In this document: positions 22,744 through 31,211 of the stretch, one piece after another
Layout of the letters: each line of letters starts with the position of its first letter
How positions within the stretch are numbered: position 1 is the first letter of the stretch
Source: DATGSL01 sp964645585
Lineage (GTDB): Bacteria > Verrucomicrobiota > Verrucomicrobiia > Opitutales > T3Sed10-336
DNA: 40,919 nucleotides
Reading direction: 5' to 3'
Assembly: GCA_964645585.1 (NCBI GenBank)
Contig: CAZYAN010000038.1
Coordinates: 1 to 40,919, forward strand
Position numbers and translations under genes: made by a program
Notes under the pieces: model-generated
What the model was told of the DNA's origin: nothing
Database searches by the model: none
What the model saw: only the letters and a program-made list of their open reading frames with translations

Positions 22744-23550
22744 CTAGCGCCTTCGGCCTCGGCGCGGCATGGCCTCGCCTTCGTCGTCTTCGTCCTCGAA
22801 ATCGTAGTCATCTTCGTCCACGTCGTCGTCGCTGTCGCTGTCGGCGTCGTTGAGGCCCTCGTCGTCGTTTTCGTCCTCATCTTCGTCCTCGTCCCAGCGC
22901 ATGGTTTCGTCTTCCTGGATCGACTCGTCTTCCTCGTCATCGATATCGGCGAAGACATCGGGGACATCGACATCCTCTTCGTCGTCGCCCTCCTCTTCGG
23001 AGTCCTCGTCGAGTTCGAACCCGGCTGGCACGTATTCGAGGATCGCGTTGATCTCATTGAAGAGATGAACGGAACGTCCTTCGATAAAGCTGTTGTTCTG
23101 TTCGTCGCGGATTTCCTCCTCGAGCTCGTCCACGGTCAGCTTCTTTTCGAAGCTCATGGAGTCATTCAGCATTTTGACGCGGAGCCTGGAGATGTGATCG
23201 ACGAAATCGGCGTATGGGCCGGTTTCCTCATCGAGGATGTCGGGAAGGGCGAAGAGCTTCTCGTCGGAATCCAGGAGTGAATCGCTGGTCCGCTCCAGTT
23301 TCACGCGTCCTTGGCCGAGGTTTTGGCTGATGCGGAACGCATAAAAAGCGGCTTCCATGAGTTCGGGCTCAAAGCCGTAGTCATGGAGCGGTTCCAGAAG
23401 CTCGATGATGTGGGCGAGCTGGCGGGGGTCAATGATGCTCAGGCCGTCGACATCCCAGTGGATTTCGTCGCTGATTTCCTCCACCCACCAATTCATGTCG
23501 TCGCCCAGACGGACGATGCACCATTCCAATTGAGGAGATGTTCTTGCCAT
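22744..23550 (-). CDS. Unknown protein with extremely acidic C-terminal tail
   Basis: 268 residues. Residues 1-170 look like a folded, mostly helical domain beginning with QLEWCIVRLGDDMNWWVEEI and containing HIIELLEPLHDYGFEPELME; no family was recognised. From about residue 178 to 260 the chain is nearly all Asp and Glu with a few Ser, Gly and aromatic residues, then ends in a short basic cap (PRRGRRR). Such tails occur in proteins that mimic nucleic acid or bind histone-like and ribosomal proteins. The plus-strand complement is rich in TCGTC/TCTTC and gives spurious Ser-rich frames. Single gene between hemB (convergent) and pyrD (divergent). Confidence 0.75.
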   Translation of the reverse strand: MARTSPQLEWCIVRLGDDMNWWVEEISDEIHWDVDGLSIIDPRQLAHIIELLEPLHDYGFEPELMEAAFYAFRISQNLGQGRVKLERTSDSLLDSDEKLFALPDILDEETGPYADFVDHISRLRVKMLNDSMSFEKKLTVDELEEEIRDEQNNSFIEGRSVHLFNEINAILEYVPAGFELDEDSEEEGDDEEDVDVPDVFADIDDEEDESIQEDETMRWDEDEDEDENDDEGLNDADSDSDDDVDEDDYDFEDEDDEGEAMPRRGRRR

Positions 23551-23686
23551 AAAAAAAGGGACTTAGGTCGGTTCTCAGCATCACCAAAAAGCCGCATTTT
23601 TCGCGTAGTCAACCTAGGAAAAAATATTTTTCCCGCGCTTCTCGCTCCTTGCTCTTTGTCGCGGCATTTTCAGAATCAGAGAACCC

Positions 23687-24775
23687 ATGGGAAGGCTGTA
23701 CGAGAAAACCGTGCGTCCGGTGCTGTTTCGGATGGATCCCGAACGTGCGCATGAACGGGTGGGCGAGGCGATGAAAATCGTCAGCGCCCTCCGTCCTTTG
23801 TGTACCTTTCTCGCGCGGCGAAACAGCCTGTCGTCGCGTTTGAAGCCGATTGAGCTTTTTGGTCTGCGGTTTCCCAACGCGGTCGGTTTGGCGGCCGGTT
23901 TTGACAAAAACGCGAAGTTCTGGCCCGCGATGTTCGCGCTCGGCTTTGGTCATGTCGAAGTCGGGACCGTGACGTTTCAGCGTCAGCCGGGAAATCCGCG
24001 GCCGCGCATTTTTCGGTACCCGGACGAGGAAGCCCTGATTAATCGAATGGGATTTAATAACGATGGCGCGAAGCGTCTTGCCCGACGGCTGACCCGGCAA
24101 TTCCGGTATGGACGGCCCGACGGGCCGCTCGGCATCAATATCGGCAAATCGAAAGCGGTGTCGCTCGAGCACGCGGCGGAAGAGTACGTCCGCTCCTTTG
24201 AGCTCCTGGCCGATTTCGCCGATTATTTCACCATCAATATCAGCAGCCCCAACACCCCCGAGCTGAGGAGCTTGCAGGAGGAGTCGCGGCTTGTCCACTT
24301 GCTCCGGCACTTGAAGGAGGCAAATGACAAACGGGCGGCGGAAACGGGGAAGAACCGGATTCCAGTCCTAGTCAAAATCGCTCCAGACCTCAGTTTTCCT
24401 CAGATCGACGCCGTGATTCAGACAATTTTGGACCTCGGTTACGACGGGATCATCGCGACGAATACCACGCTCGCGCGCCCGGGCGCCTTGGCCGAGGCGC
24501 GTCAGGATGGCGGTCTCAGCGGCCGGCCCTTGCGCTTTAGGTCGCTGGAAATCATTAACTACATCAGCCGCGCGACCGGGGGAAAACTCCCGATAATCGG
24601 CGCGGGCGGCATTTTCGATTCGGAATCAGCGGCGGAGAAGCTCGATGCCGGCGCGAGCCTCGTGCAAATTTACACCGGCATGATCTACCGCGGACCGTGG
24701 CTCGCCCGCGAGATCGCCCGGAATATCGCTATCCGCCAGAAAGGGTTCGGAGAGACGCGGCGCCGGGGACAGTGA
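23687..24775 (+). CDS. pyrD: Dihydroorotate dehydrogenase (quinone), class 2
   Basis: 362 residues. The N-terminal helices (MGRLYEKTVRPVLFRMDPER) are the membrane-associating extension of class 2 enzymes. The FMN-binding segment is AVGLAAGFDKNAKF (about 66-79). The catalytic Ser lies in FTINISSPNTPELRSLQ, which separates it from class 1 enzymes that use Cys. Later motifs are LVKIAPDLS and the FMN phosphate site IGAGGIFDSESA and YTGMIYRGPW. It oxidises dihydroorotate to orotate, passing electrons to quinone at the inner membrane, in pyrimidine synthesis. An AT-rich palindrome lies at about 23617-23632 in the upstream region. Confidence 0.95.
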   Translation: MGRLYEKTVRPVLFRMDPERAHERVGEAMKIVSALRPLCTFLARRNSLSSRLKPIELFGLRFPNAVGLAAGFDKNAKFWPAMFALGFGHVEVGTVTFQRQPGNPRPRIFRYPDEEALINRMGFNNDGAKRLARRLTRQFRYGRPDGPLGINIGKSKAVSLEHAAEEYVRSFELLADFADYFTINISSPNTPELRSLQEESRLVHLLRHLKEANDKRAAETGKNRIPVLVKIAPDLSFPQIDAVIQTILDLGYDGIIATNTTLARPGALAEARQDGGLSGRPLRFRSLEIINYISRATGGKLPIIGAGGIFDSESAAEKLDAGASLVQIYTGMIYRGPWLAREIARNIAIRQKGFGETRRRGQ

Positions 24776-24779
24776 AAGC

Positions 24780-24804
24780 CTTCTTCTGCCATAGGCAGAT
24801 GAAG
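24780..24804 (+). terminator. Hairpin just after pyrD, terminator-like
   Basis: CTTCTTCTGCC (24780-24790) pairs with GGCAGATGAAG (24794-24804) with one mismatch and a 3-base loop. It starts 5 bases after the pyrD stop codon. No good T-run follows, so it may stabilise the 3' end rather than terminate on its own. Confidence 0.5.
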
Positions 24805-24931
24805 TCCGTTTCGATCGGTTAACTTTCTCTTGGGATGCGATGGAGCGCACGGCCTCAACTTCGGAGAGTTAAGCTGCTGCGCGGGCGTTCGCAGCTTGCG
24901 CCTCCGAGCCTGCGAATCGGTCCGGCCGTGA

Positions 24932-25834
24932 TCAATCCTCGCTTGGCTGCAGATGTTCGTCAAACCAGTCGGCAAAGGCTTCGACGTCCGGCTGCACATC
25001 TCCCCATCCGTGGTCGCGGCCTTTTCGCGTGATCAATTTGGCCGCGGCACCCGCTTCGCTCGCTCGCTCGATAAAGGTCTGGGCCTGCTGGATCGGCACC
25101 AGGCGGTCCGCGTCGCCATGCACGATGAGAACTGGCGGCAGCTCGGCGGTTACGTGGTAGATCGGCGAGATCTCCAGGGCGAGTTCGCGACGGCTGCCAG
25201 GCTCATCCGCCCTGGGCCCGAACGCCTGTTTAAACGGCGCAAGTACGCCGACTCCCGTCCCGTCCACTCCGGGAGCGCCGTAGTTGAGGAAGTCGGTCGG
25301 CGGAAAGAAACAGGCGACGGCCTGCACGGCGCTGCTCCCACGATCGACCGGATCGCTCGCTTCCGGGTCGCCCGGGCCGCCGAGCGTCGCAAGTATCAGC
25401 GAGAGATGTCCGCCCGCGCTGCCGCCTGTGACACCGAGACGTTTGGGATCGATGCTGTATTCAGAAGCGTGATACCGGATAAAGCGGACGGCCCTGTGCA
25501 TGTCTTCAATGATCTCCGGAATCTGGAACTTCGGCTGCGATCCGTGCAGTACCGCGAACACCGTGTAGCCGCGACCGAGCAGCGAGATCAGCAGCGGGTG
25601 TTCCGGATGGATCGCCTGTTTCCCGGAAAACCAGCCGCCGCTGACAACGAAAACGATACCGGCGCCATTCGGTTCGGCGGGCATAAACACATCCATCGTC
25701 AAAGCCATCCCGAACTTGCGTCCGTAGATGACGTCTTCCGTTCGCGAAAACTCCGCCGCCCGGGCGGGATTCTGGGCCGCGAGCAAGAGCGGGAAAACGA
25801 GGGAGAAGGCAAAAAAGACGAGGCGGGCGTTCAT
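24932..25834 (-). CDS. Exported alpha/beta-hydrolase esterase (hormone-sensitive-lipase/BD-FAE-like)
   Basis: 300 residues from the ATG at 25834, which opens a signal peptide (about 1-27, LVFFAFSLVFPLLLAA then ARAAEF). The catalytic set is visible: oxyanion region VSGGWF (about 64-69), nucleophile Ser139 in VTGGSAGGHL, acidic residue in IVHGDADRLVP and His in KGRDHGWG. There is no lid insertion like true lipases. Secreted esterases of this type often deacetylate sugars or cut small esters; the substrate here is unknown. Upstream in-frame sequence to 26026 overlaps the aminotransferase promoter region and is not used. Divergent from the aminotransferase gene. Confidence 0.88.
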   Translation of the reverse strand: MNARLVFFAFSLVFPLLLAAQNPARAAEFSRTEDVIYGRKFGMALTMDVFMPAEPNGAGIVFVVSGGWFSGKQAIHPEHPLLISLLGRGYTVFAVLHGSQPKFQIPEIIEDMHRAVRFIRYHASEYSIDPKRLGVTGGSAGGHLSLILATLGGPGDPEASDPVDRGSSAVQAVACFFPPTDFLNYGAPGVDGTGVGVLAPFKQAFGPRADEPGSRRELALEISPIYHVTAELPPVLIVHGDADRLVPIQQAQTFIERASEAGAAAKLITRKGRDHGWGDVQPDVEAFADWFDEHLQPSED

Positions 25835-25846
25835 GAAAGGCAATCG

Positions 25847-25888
25847 TAACCACAGGATGGCAAATCGCACAAGGCGGCGGATCAGGGA
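25847..25888. repeat. Interspersed repeat, AACCACAGGAT...CACAAGGCGG family
   Basis: The sequence TAACCACAGGATGGCAAATC, continuing CGCACAAGGCGGCGGATCAG, resembles the left arm of the inverted repeat at 5474-5593 (AACCACAAGGATCACAA, then GCCGCAAGGCGGATTAG). It lies in the gap between the divergent esterase and aminotransferase genes. Confidence 0.5.
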
Positions 25889-26001
25889 TTTTTTCACCCG
25901 GATCTCGAATGTGCGCTGCACCGCGGGAGGCGGATTTACCCGTTTTCCCAACGGACACGAATGTCCCCCTCTCCGTGAGTTGCGAGTATCGAATTTACAC
26001 A

Positions 26002-26031
26002 TTGCACTGCCGCTCGCGGGAAGCATACAAT
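26002..26031 (+). promoter_or_regulatory. Candidate promoter of the glyoxylate/glycolate operon
   Basis: TTGCAC (26002-26007) and TACAAT (26026-26031) are spaced 18 bases apart and fit a sigma-70 type promoter. The start point would be only a few bases before the aminotransferase ATG at 26041, giving a nearly leaderless transcript. No Shine-Dalgarno sequence is present there, which is consistent. Confidence 0.4.
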
Positions 26032-26040
26032 CCGGGTCCT

Positions 26041-27243
26041 ATGAAAAACCCCGCCTCGCGCATTCTGCCGCCCCAGCGTATTCTGCTCGGACCCGGCCCC
26101 AGTGATGTTCCCGCCAGCGTTCTCGAAGCGCTTGGCGCCCCGACGATCGGTCATCTCGACCCGGCATATCTCGCGATCATGGACGAAACGCGGGAGATGC
26201 TTCGGACTTTGTTCCGCACTCGAAATGCGATGACGATGGCCGTCTCCGGCACCGGCTCGGCCGGGATGGAATGCTGTGTTGTCAATCTGATCGAGCCTGG
26301 CGACGAAATGCTCGTTTGTGTGAACGGTGTATTCGGCGCGCGGATGCGCGATGTCGCCGAACGCTGCGGAGCGACGGTGCATTCGGTCGAGGCGCCTTGG
26401 GGCGAAATCGTTGAGCCGGACGCGGTGGCGGCGGCATTGCGCGATCACCCGGCAGCGAAAGTTGTCGGGATCGTTCACGCGGAAACATCGACCGGCGTTC
26501 ATCAGCCGCTCGAGGAGATTTCCAAGGCCGTCCACGATGCCGGAGCGCTGCTGCTCGTCGATGCTGTCACTTCGCTCGGCGGGGTAGATGTGCGCGTTGA
26601 CGACTGGCGGATCGACGCGATTTACAGCGGGACGCAAAAGTGTCTGTCGTGTCCGCCGGGCCTCGCGCCGGTTTCGTTTTCGGAAGCGGCGGTCGCCGCG
26701 ATCGATCGCCGGAAGACCAAAGTCGCGAGCTGGTACCTCGATGTCTCGATGCTCCGGAACTACTGGGGGAGCGACCGGGTTTACCACCACACCGCGCCGA
26801 TCAACATGACTTATGCGCTCCATGAGGCTGTCCGGCTGATCCTGGAGGAAGGACTCGACCGCCGGATCGAGCGGCATACGCGCAACTACCGCGCCTTGCG
26901 GGCCGGATTGGAGGCGATGGGGCTGACGTACATTCCGAAGCAGTCGCTGACGACGCTGAACGCGGTAAAAATCCCGGACGGAGTCGATGACGCGCCGGCG
27001 CGGACGAGACTTTTGGAGGATTTCGGCATCGAGATCGGGGCGGGGCTTGGTCCGTTCAAGGGGAAAGCGTGGCGAATCGGCCTGATGGGGCACTCTTCAT
27101 CGCGCCGCAACGTCTTCACTATCCTGAGCGCGCTGGAATCGATTTTGGCCGAAAGCCCCGGCGGTGTTTCGGCAGGCGCCGCGATTGCGGCGGCCAGCGC
27201 GGCGTATCGCGAACAGACTCCGGTGGCGGCCGGGGGCGTTTGA
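26041..27243 (+). CDS. Class V aminotransferase, alanine/serine-glyoxylate type
   Basis: 400 residues from the ATG at 26041. Start motif RILLGPGPSDVPASVLEALG is typical of the serine-pyruvate/alanine-glyoxylate group. PLP contacts: SGTGSAGME (69-77), HAETSTGVHQP (146-156), LLVDAVTSLGG with the cofactor-binding Asp (171-181) and Lys200 in YSGTQKCLSCPPG. The C terminus adds an Ala-rich stretch. It should convert glyoxylate to glycine using alanine or serine. The gene is followed after 29 bases by glcD, glcE and glcF, which make glyoxylate from glycolate, so the context strongly supports a role in glyoxylate removal. Which amino donor is used cannot be told. Confidence 0.9.
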   Translation: MKNPASRILPPQRILLGPGPSDVPASVLEALGAPTIGHLDPAYLAIMDETREMLRTLFRTRNAMTMAVSGTGSAGMECCVVNLIEPGDEMLVCVNGVFGARMRDVAERCGATVHSVEAPWGEIVEPDAVAAALRDHPAAKVVGIVHAETSTGVHQPLEEISKAVHDAGALLLVDAVTSLGGVDVRVDDWRIDAIYSGTQKCLSCPPGLAPVSFSEAAVAAIDRRKTKVASWYLDVSMLRNYWGSDRVYHHTAPINMTYALHEAVRLILEEGLDRRIERHTRNYRALRAGLEAMGLTYIPKQSLTTLNAVKIPDGVDDAPARTRLLEDFGIEIGAGLGPFKGKAWRIGLMGHSSSRRNVFTILSALESILAESPGGVSAGAAIAAASAAYREQTPVAAGGV

Positions 27244-27272
27244 CAGCGTATATCCATTTTGGAGACGCTCCC

Positions 27273-28727
27273 ATGGAGGATGGCAGCGACGATTTCTGGC
27301 GGGACCTGCGGGCGATCTTCCCGGGGGACCGGCTGGTGTGCGACCGCGCGGGCCTGGCGAGTTTCGAGTCGGATGCGCTGACGGCGTTTTCGGTGGCGCC
27401 GCGCGCGGCGGTCTTTCCGGAGAGCCGTGACGACGTGATTGCTACAGTGCGGCTTTGTTATGAGCACGACGTCCCGTTTGTCGCCCGCGGGAGCGGCACC
27501 AGCCTCTCCGGCGGGTCGCTTCCGGTCGCCGATGGAATCGTGATCTGCCTCAATCGCCTGAACCGAATCATTCGGGTCGACGCGGACCAGCGCGTGGCGG
27601 TGGTCGAGCCGGGGGTGATCAATCTCGATGTCAGCCGAGCCGCTGCGCCGCATGGCTTGTATTTCGCGCCGGATCCGTCGAGTCAGCAGATTTGCACGAT
27701 TGGCGGAAACGTCGCTTTCAATTCCGGCGGCGCCCATTGCCTCAAATACGGCATGACGGCGAACCATGTGCTCGGAATCAAAGCGGTGCTTGCGGACGGA
27801 ACGGTCGTCGAACTCGGCGGGGAAAGTCTTGAGGAGACCGGTCCGGATTGGTGCGGATTTTTTGTCGGGAACGAAGGCTTGTTCGGAATCGCGCTCGAAG
27901 TGACCTTGCGCCTCCTGCCGGTTCCTCCGTTTTACCACACGGTTCTCGCCGGGTATCGGACGATTGAAGCTGCCGGGGAGGCGGTCGCGGCCATTATTGC
28001 CGGCGGGCTGCTGCCGGGGGCAATGGAAATCATGGATTCGCTGGCACTCGAGGCGGCCGTGGCCGCGGTCCATGCGGAGTATCCGTCCGGGGCCGAAGCG
28101 GTGCTGATCGTCGAACTCGAAGGGCCGCGGGCGCTGATTGCTGATGATTGCCGGCGGCTGGATGAACTCTTGGCGGCCTCGGGCGCGATCGAAGTTCGGG
28201 CGGCGCGGTCGCCGGAGGAGCGGGCGGCGATCTGGCGAGGGCGAAAAAGCGCGTTTTCGGCGGTCGGGCGGCTAAGTCCGGATTTCATCGTGCAGGACGG
28301 TGTCGTGCCGCGCGGACGCCTCGGCTATGCGTTGCGGCGGATCGGGGAGCTGGCCCGGGGACACGGGCTGCGGGTCGCCAACGTCTTTCACGCCGGCGAT
28401 GGCAATTTGCATCCGCTGATCCTGTACGACGGGCGAAAGGCAGGGGAATTGGAGCGCGCGGAGCGGCTTGCGGGTGAGATTCTCGACCTTTGTGTCGAAC
28501 TCGGCGGCTCGATTACCGGCGAACACGGAATCGGGATGGAGAAGCGGGAATTTCTGCCAAAAATGTTCGGCGACGAGGATGTCGCCGCGTTCGTGCGGTT
28601 GCGACGGGCGCTCGATCCGAAGGAACTGGCGAACCGCGGGAAAATGTTTCCGTGCGGCGAGGCAGCGGCCTTGGCCTCGCACGGGTTGCATCCGTTGGAA
28701 AAGGAAGGAGTGATCAGCCGGGAATGA
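27273..28727 (+). CDS. glcD: Glycolate oxidase/dehydrogenase subunit GlcD
   Basis: 484 residues from the ATG at 27273 (MEDGSDDFWRDLRAIFPGDR), with GGAG about 9 bases upstream. The FAD-binding PCMH fold shows PFVARGSGTSLSGGSLPVAD and the phosphate contacts TIGGNVAFNSGGAHCLKYGM. The C-terminal domain ends with SITGEHGIGMEKREFLPKMF, the conserved active-site His region of the GlcD/D-lactate dehydrogenase group. It holds the flavin that oxidises glycolate to glyoxylate, with GlcE and GlcF. The stop codon overlaps the glcE start (ATGA). D-lactate or another 2-hydroxyacid is an alternative substrate, but the aminotransferase neighbour favours glycolate. Confidence 0.93.
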   Translation: MEDGSDDFWRDLRAIFPGDRLVCDRAGLASFESDALTAFSVAPRAAVFPESRDDVIATVRLCYEHDVPFVARGSGTSLSGGSLPVADGIVICLNRLNRIIRVDADQRVAVVEPGVINLDVSRAAAPHGLYFAPDPSSQQICTIGGNVAFNSGGAHCLKYGMTANHVLGIKAVLADGTVVELGGESLEETGPDWCGFFVGNEGLFGIALEVTLRLLPVPPFYHTVLAGYRTIEAAGEAVAAIIAGGLLPGAMEIMDSLALEAAVAAVHAEYPSGAEAVLIVELEGPRALIADDCRRLDELLAASGAIEVRAARSPEERAAIWRGRKSAFSAVGRLSPDFIVQDGVVPRGRLGYALRRIGELARGHGLRVANVFHAGDGNLHPLILYDGRKAGELERAERLAGEILDLCVELGGSITGEHGIGMEKREFLPKMFGDEDVAAFVRLRRALDPKELANRGKMFPCGEAAALASHGLHPLEKEGVISRE

Positions 28728-29818
28728 CTGTTTGCGCGCCGAAGTCGATAGTCGAAGTCATCGAAGCGGTGCGCGCGTCGCCGCGGATCGTCGTGCGCGG
28801 CAGCGGAAGTAAAACCGCTCTCTCCGCGGCGCCTGACGGCGCGACGGTTTTAGAGACGGGCCGGCTCTCCGGCATCGTTGCGTATAATCCTGGCGAATTC
28901 GTGTTTACCGCGCTCGCGGGGACGCCGCTTGAGGAGATTCGGGACGCGCTCGAGGAAAACGGGCAATACCTGCCGTGCGATCCGCCCTGGGTCGATGCGG
29001 GAGCAACCCTCGGAGGAGCGATTGCGTCCGGTTTGAACGGATCTGGACGGCTTCGCTACGGCGGGCTGCGCGACTTTATTCTAGGCGTGAAATTCGTCGA
29101 CGGGGAAGGGCGGCTGTTGTCGGGCGGCGGAAAGGTGGTCAAGAACGCCGCCGGTTTCGATTTGCCGAAGCTGATGGTTGGCAGCGCCGGCCGGCTCGGC
29201 GCGATCGCCGAGGCCACATTCAAGGTTTTCCCGCGTCCGCGCCAGTGGCGATCGCTCCGGATTTCGTGCGGCGGGCGCGATGACGCGATGCGGCTTTTGC
29301 TCCAGCTCTATCGGCTGCCGCTCGATTTAGAAGCGCTCGATTTTGCACCGCCGGGGGAGCTGCGCGTCCGAATGTCCGGCGAAGACGAATCGCTGGCCGC
29401 GCACGCGGGGTATGTGGAGAAGCTCGCGGGGCGGCGATGCATGCATCTGACGGGAGAAGACGACGCGGCGTTCTGGACCCGGCAGCGGGAATTTCTTTGG
29501 TGTGACGCCGACGACCTGTTGATCAAGGTGGCGCTGACGCCGGGACGTGTCACGGAGCTGGAGGGGAGGCTGCGGTCGCTTCGGCCGTTGCCGGAGCGTC
29601 GGTACGCGGTGGCGGGGAATGTGGCCTGGATCGCGTGGCCGGCCGATCGTGCCGTCAGCGAATTGCCGCTGGATGGCTTTCGCGCCCTGATCGTCAGGAG
29701 TCCCGCACCGGCGAAACATCCGCCGCGGCTGGGAGCGCCCACGGATGCGACTGCGCCGTTCGCGGCGCGCATTAAACAGGTTTTGGATCCGCCGGGGCGT
29801 TTTCCGCCGCTGATTTAA
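28724..29818 (+). CDS. glcE: Glycolate oxidase subunit GlcE
   Basis: 364 residues, coupled to glcD by a four-base ATGA overlap. An FAD-binding half is visible: VVRGSGSKTAL near residue 25, TLGGAIASGLNGSGRLRYGG (about 100-119), LRDFILGVKFVDGEGRLLSG and GGKVVKNAAGFDLPKLMVGS. This is shorter than GlcD and lacks its C-terminal catalytic motif, as is usual for GlcE. It is a second flavoprotein subunit of the glycolate dehydrogenase complex. A 66-base gap with a short interspersed repeat separates it from glcF. Confidence 0.9.
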   Translation: MTVCAPKSIVEVIEAVRASPRIVVRGSGSKTALSAAPDGATVLETGRLSGIVAYNPGEFVFTALAGTPLEEIRDALEENGQYLPCDPPWVDAGATLGGAIASGLNGSGRLRYGGLRDFILGVKFVDGEGRLLSGGGKVVKNAAGFDLPKLMVGSAGRLGAIAEATFKVFPRPRQWRSLRISCGGRDDAMRLLLQLYRLPLDLEALDFAPPGELRVRMSGEDESLAAHAGYVEKLAGRRCMHLTGEDDAAFWTRQREFLWCDADDLLIKVALTPGRVTELEGRLRSLRPLPERRYAVAGNVAWIAWPADRAVSELPLDGFRALIVRSPAPAKHPPRLGAPTDATAPFAARIKQVLDPPGRFPPLI

Positions 29819-29825
29819 GGAACTT

Positions 29826-29859
29826 GAACCGCGAATCGCACGAATGAACACGAATGAAA
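29826..29859. repeat. Short period-9 repeat (CGAATGAACACGAATGAA type) between glcE and glcF
   Basis: GAACCGCGAATCGCACGAAT and ACACGAATGAAAT form units of about nine to ten bases with CGAAT in each. A shorter relative, ACCACGAATGG, is at about 1214-1225 and another, GACACGAATGTCC, at about 25958-25970. Here it lies inside the glc operon. Confidence 0.5.
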
Positions 29860-29884
29860 TAAAAGCAACGCCCCTTCTTAATTA

Positions 29885-31156
29885 ATGCTGCACAAGATCA
29901 ATCCCGAAGAGATCGGCTCGTTTGGTCAGCCGATGAGCGAGGCGATTTCCGCGTGTGTTCATTGCGGATTTTGTCTCCCGACCTGTCCGACGTACCGGCA
30001 GCTCGGTCAGGAAATGGATTCGCCGCGCGGGCGGATCTACTTGATGAAAGAAGTGCTCGAAGGCGACTTGGCCCCCGCGGAGGCCCGGGCGCCTATCGAC
30101 CGATGTCTCGGCTGTCTCGCGTGCGTGTCGGCATGTCCATCCGGTGTAGCGTACGAGAATCTGATCAGTCCATACCGGGCGCTGCACACGAATGACCTGG
30201 AGAAGCCGTTTGCGGAACGTGCGCGCCGACGTTTGCTGATGGCTGTTCTTCCGCACCCGTTTCGTTTCCGGCTCGCGGTTCGCGTCGGCAATTTCTTCCG
30301 ATTTCTCCATCGCTTCGCTCCCGCGCGGATGCGCCCGATGTTGCGTCTGCTGCCCAAAGAGCTGCCGCCGGCGGATTCGCTTCCGGCGGTGAATCCGGCT
30401 GTCGGGCCGCGGCGGGCGCGCGTCGCGCTGCTGACAGGCTGTGTGCAACGGGTGCTGAGTCCGTCGATCAATCGGGCAACGGTCGAGGTGCTGACTCGCA
30501 ACGGCGTGGAAGTTGTCATTCCGCCGCGTCAGTCATGTTGCGGGGCGCTCGCGTGGCACGTCGGAGAGGCGGACGAGGCGGCGGCGCGCGCGCGGAAAAT
30601 TCTCGACACGTTTCCGAAGGATGTTGACGCGGTGATTGTTAATGCCGCCGGCTGCGGTTCGGCCATGCGTGAATATCCGTTGATCCTCCGCGGCGGCGAG
30701 GAGGAAGGACGCGCGGCCGGTTTTTCGGAACGCGTCATGGATATTTCGGTGTTCCTCGATCGGCTGGGAATCGTTCCGCCGCCGCCTTTGGCGCGGCCGC
30801 GGCGCGTTGCCTATCACGACGCCTGTCACCTCTGTCACGGCCAGCGAGTGCGGGAGCCGCCGCGGAAGCTTTTGCGGGCGATCCCCGGGCTGACGCTGGT
30901 TGAGCTGAATGACGGCGAGCAATGCTGCGGCTCGGCGGGAACCTACAACATCGATCAGCCGGAGCTGGCGGCGAAACTGGGGGCCGAAAAGGCAGCGGTG
31001 ATACGAAACGCCGGATGTGACGTCGTCGCGACCGGGAATATCGGCTGCCTCATGCAGATCCAAAGCCACCTCACACCATCCCCGATTCCGGTGATGCACA
31101 CGATCGAGCTTTTGGCGGAAGCGTACCGCACAACAGAAGAGCCAGACAGCTGCTAG
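29885..31156 (+). CDS. glcF: Glycolate oxidase iron-sulfur subunit GlcF
   Basis: 423 residues. Two [4Fe-4S] motifs are near the N terminus: CVHCGFCLPTC (Cys 24, 27, 30, 34) and CLGCLACVSACP (Cys 74, 77, 80, 84). The C-terminal half holds two cysteine-rich CCG domains (QSCCGALAWHVG; HDACHLCHGQ; EQCCGSAGTYN), the pattern of GlcF and heterodisulfide-reductase-like subunits. It carries electrons from the GlcD flavin toward the quinone pool at the membrane. The stop codon is followed by a short AT-rich repeat and then the convergent rho gene, so glcF ends the operon. Confidence 0.94.
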   Translation: MLHKINPEEIGSFGQPMSEAISACVHCGFCLPTCPTYRQLGQEMDSPRGRIYLMKEVLEGDLAPAEARAPIDRCLGCLACVSACPSGVAYENLISPYRALHTNDLEKPFAERARRRLLMAVLPHPFRFRLAVRVGNFFRFLHRFAPARMRPMLRLLPKELPPADSLPAVNPAVGPRRARVALLTGCVQRVLSPSINRATVEVLTRNGVEVVIPPRQSCCGALAWHVGEADEAAARARKILDTFPKDVDAVIVNAAGCGSAMREYPLILRGGEEEGRAAGFSERVMDISVFLDRLGIVPPPPLARPRRVAYHDACHLCHGQRVREPPRKLLRAIPGLTLVELNDGEQCCGSAGTYNIDQPELAAKLGAEKAAVIRNAGCDVVATGNIGCLMQIQSHLTPSPIPVMHTIELLAEAYRTTEEPDSC

Positions 31157-31188
31157 CTATTAACTATTAACTAATAACTAATAACTCC
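31157..31188. repeat. AT-rich short tandem repeat (TTAACTA/TAATAACTA) between glcF and rho
   Basis: Units CTATTAACTATTAACTAATA and ACTAATAACT follow the glcF stop codon. This is a different composition from the ATTTTAG repeats but has the same pattern of low-complexity AT-rich DNA just after a gene. Confidence 0.5.
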
Positions 31189-31211
31189 CAGCCACCAAGC
31201 AACAACAGGGA

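Noticed and set aside
23617..23632. AT-rich palindrome GGAAAAAATATTTTTCC upstream of pyrD as an operator
   Set aside because: The symmetric core is only A/T runs, the match to any known repressor site was not recognised, and only one copy was seen.
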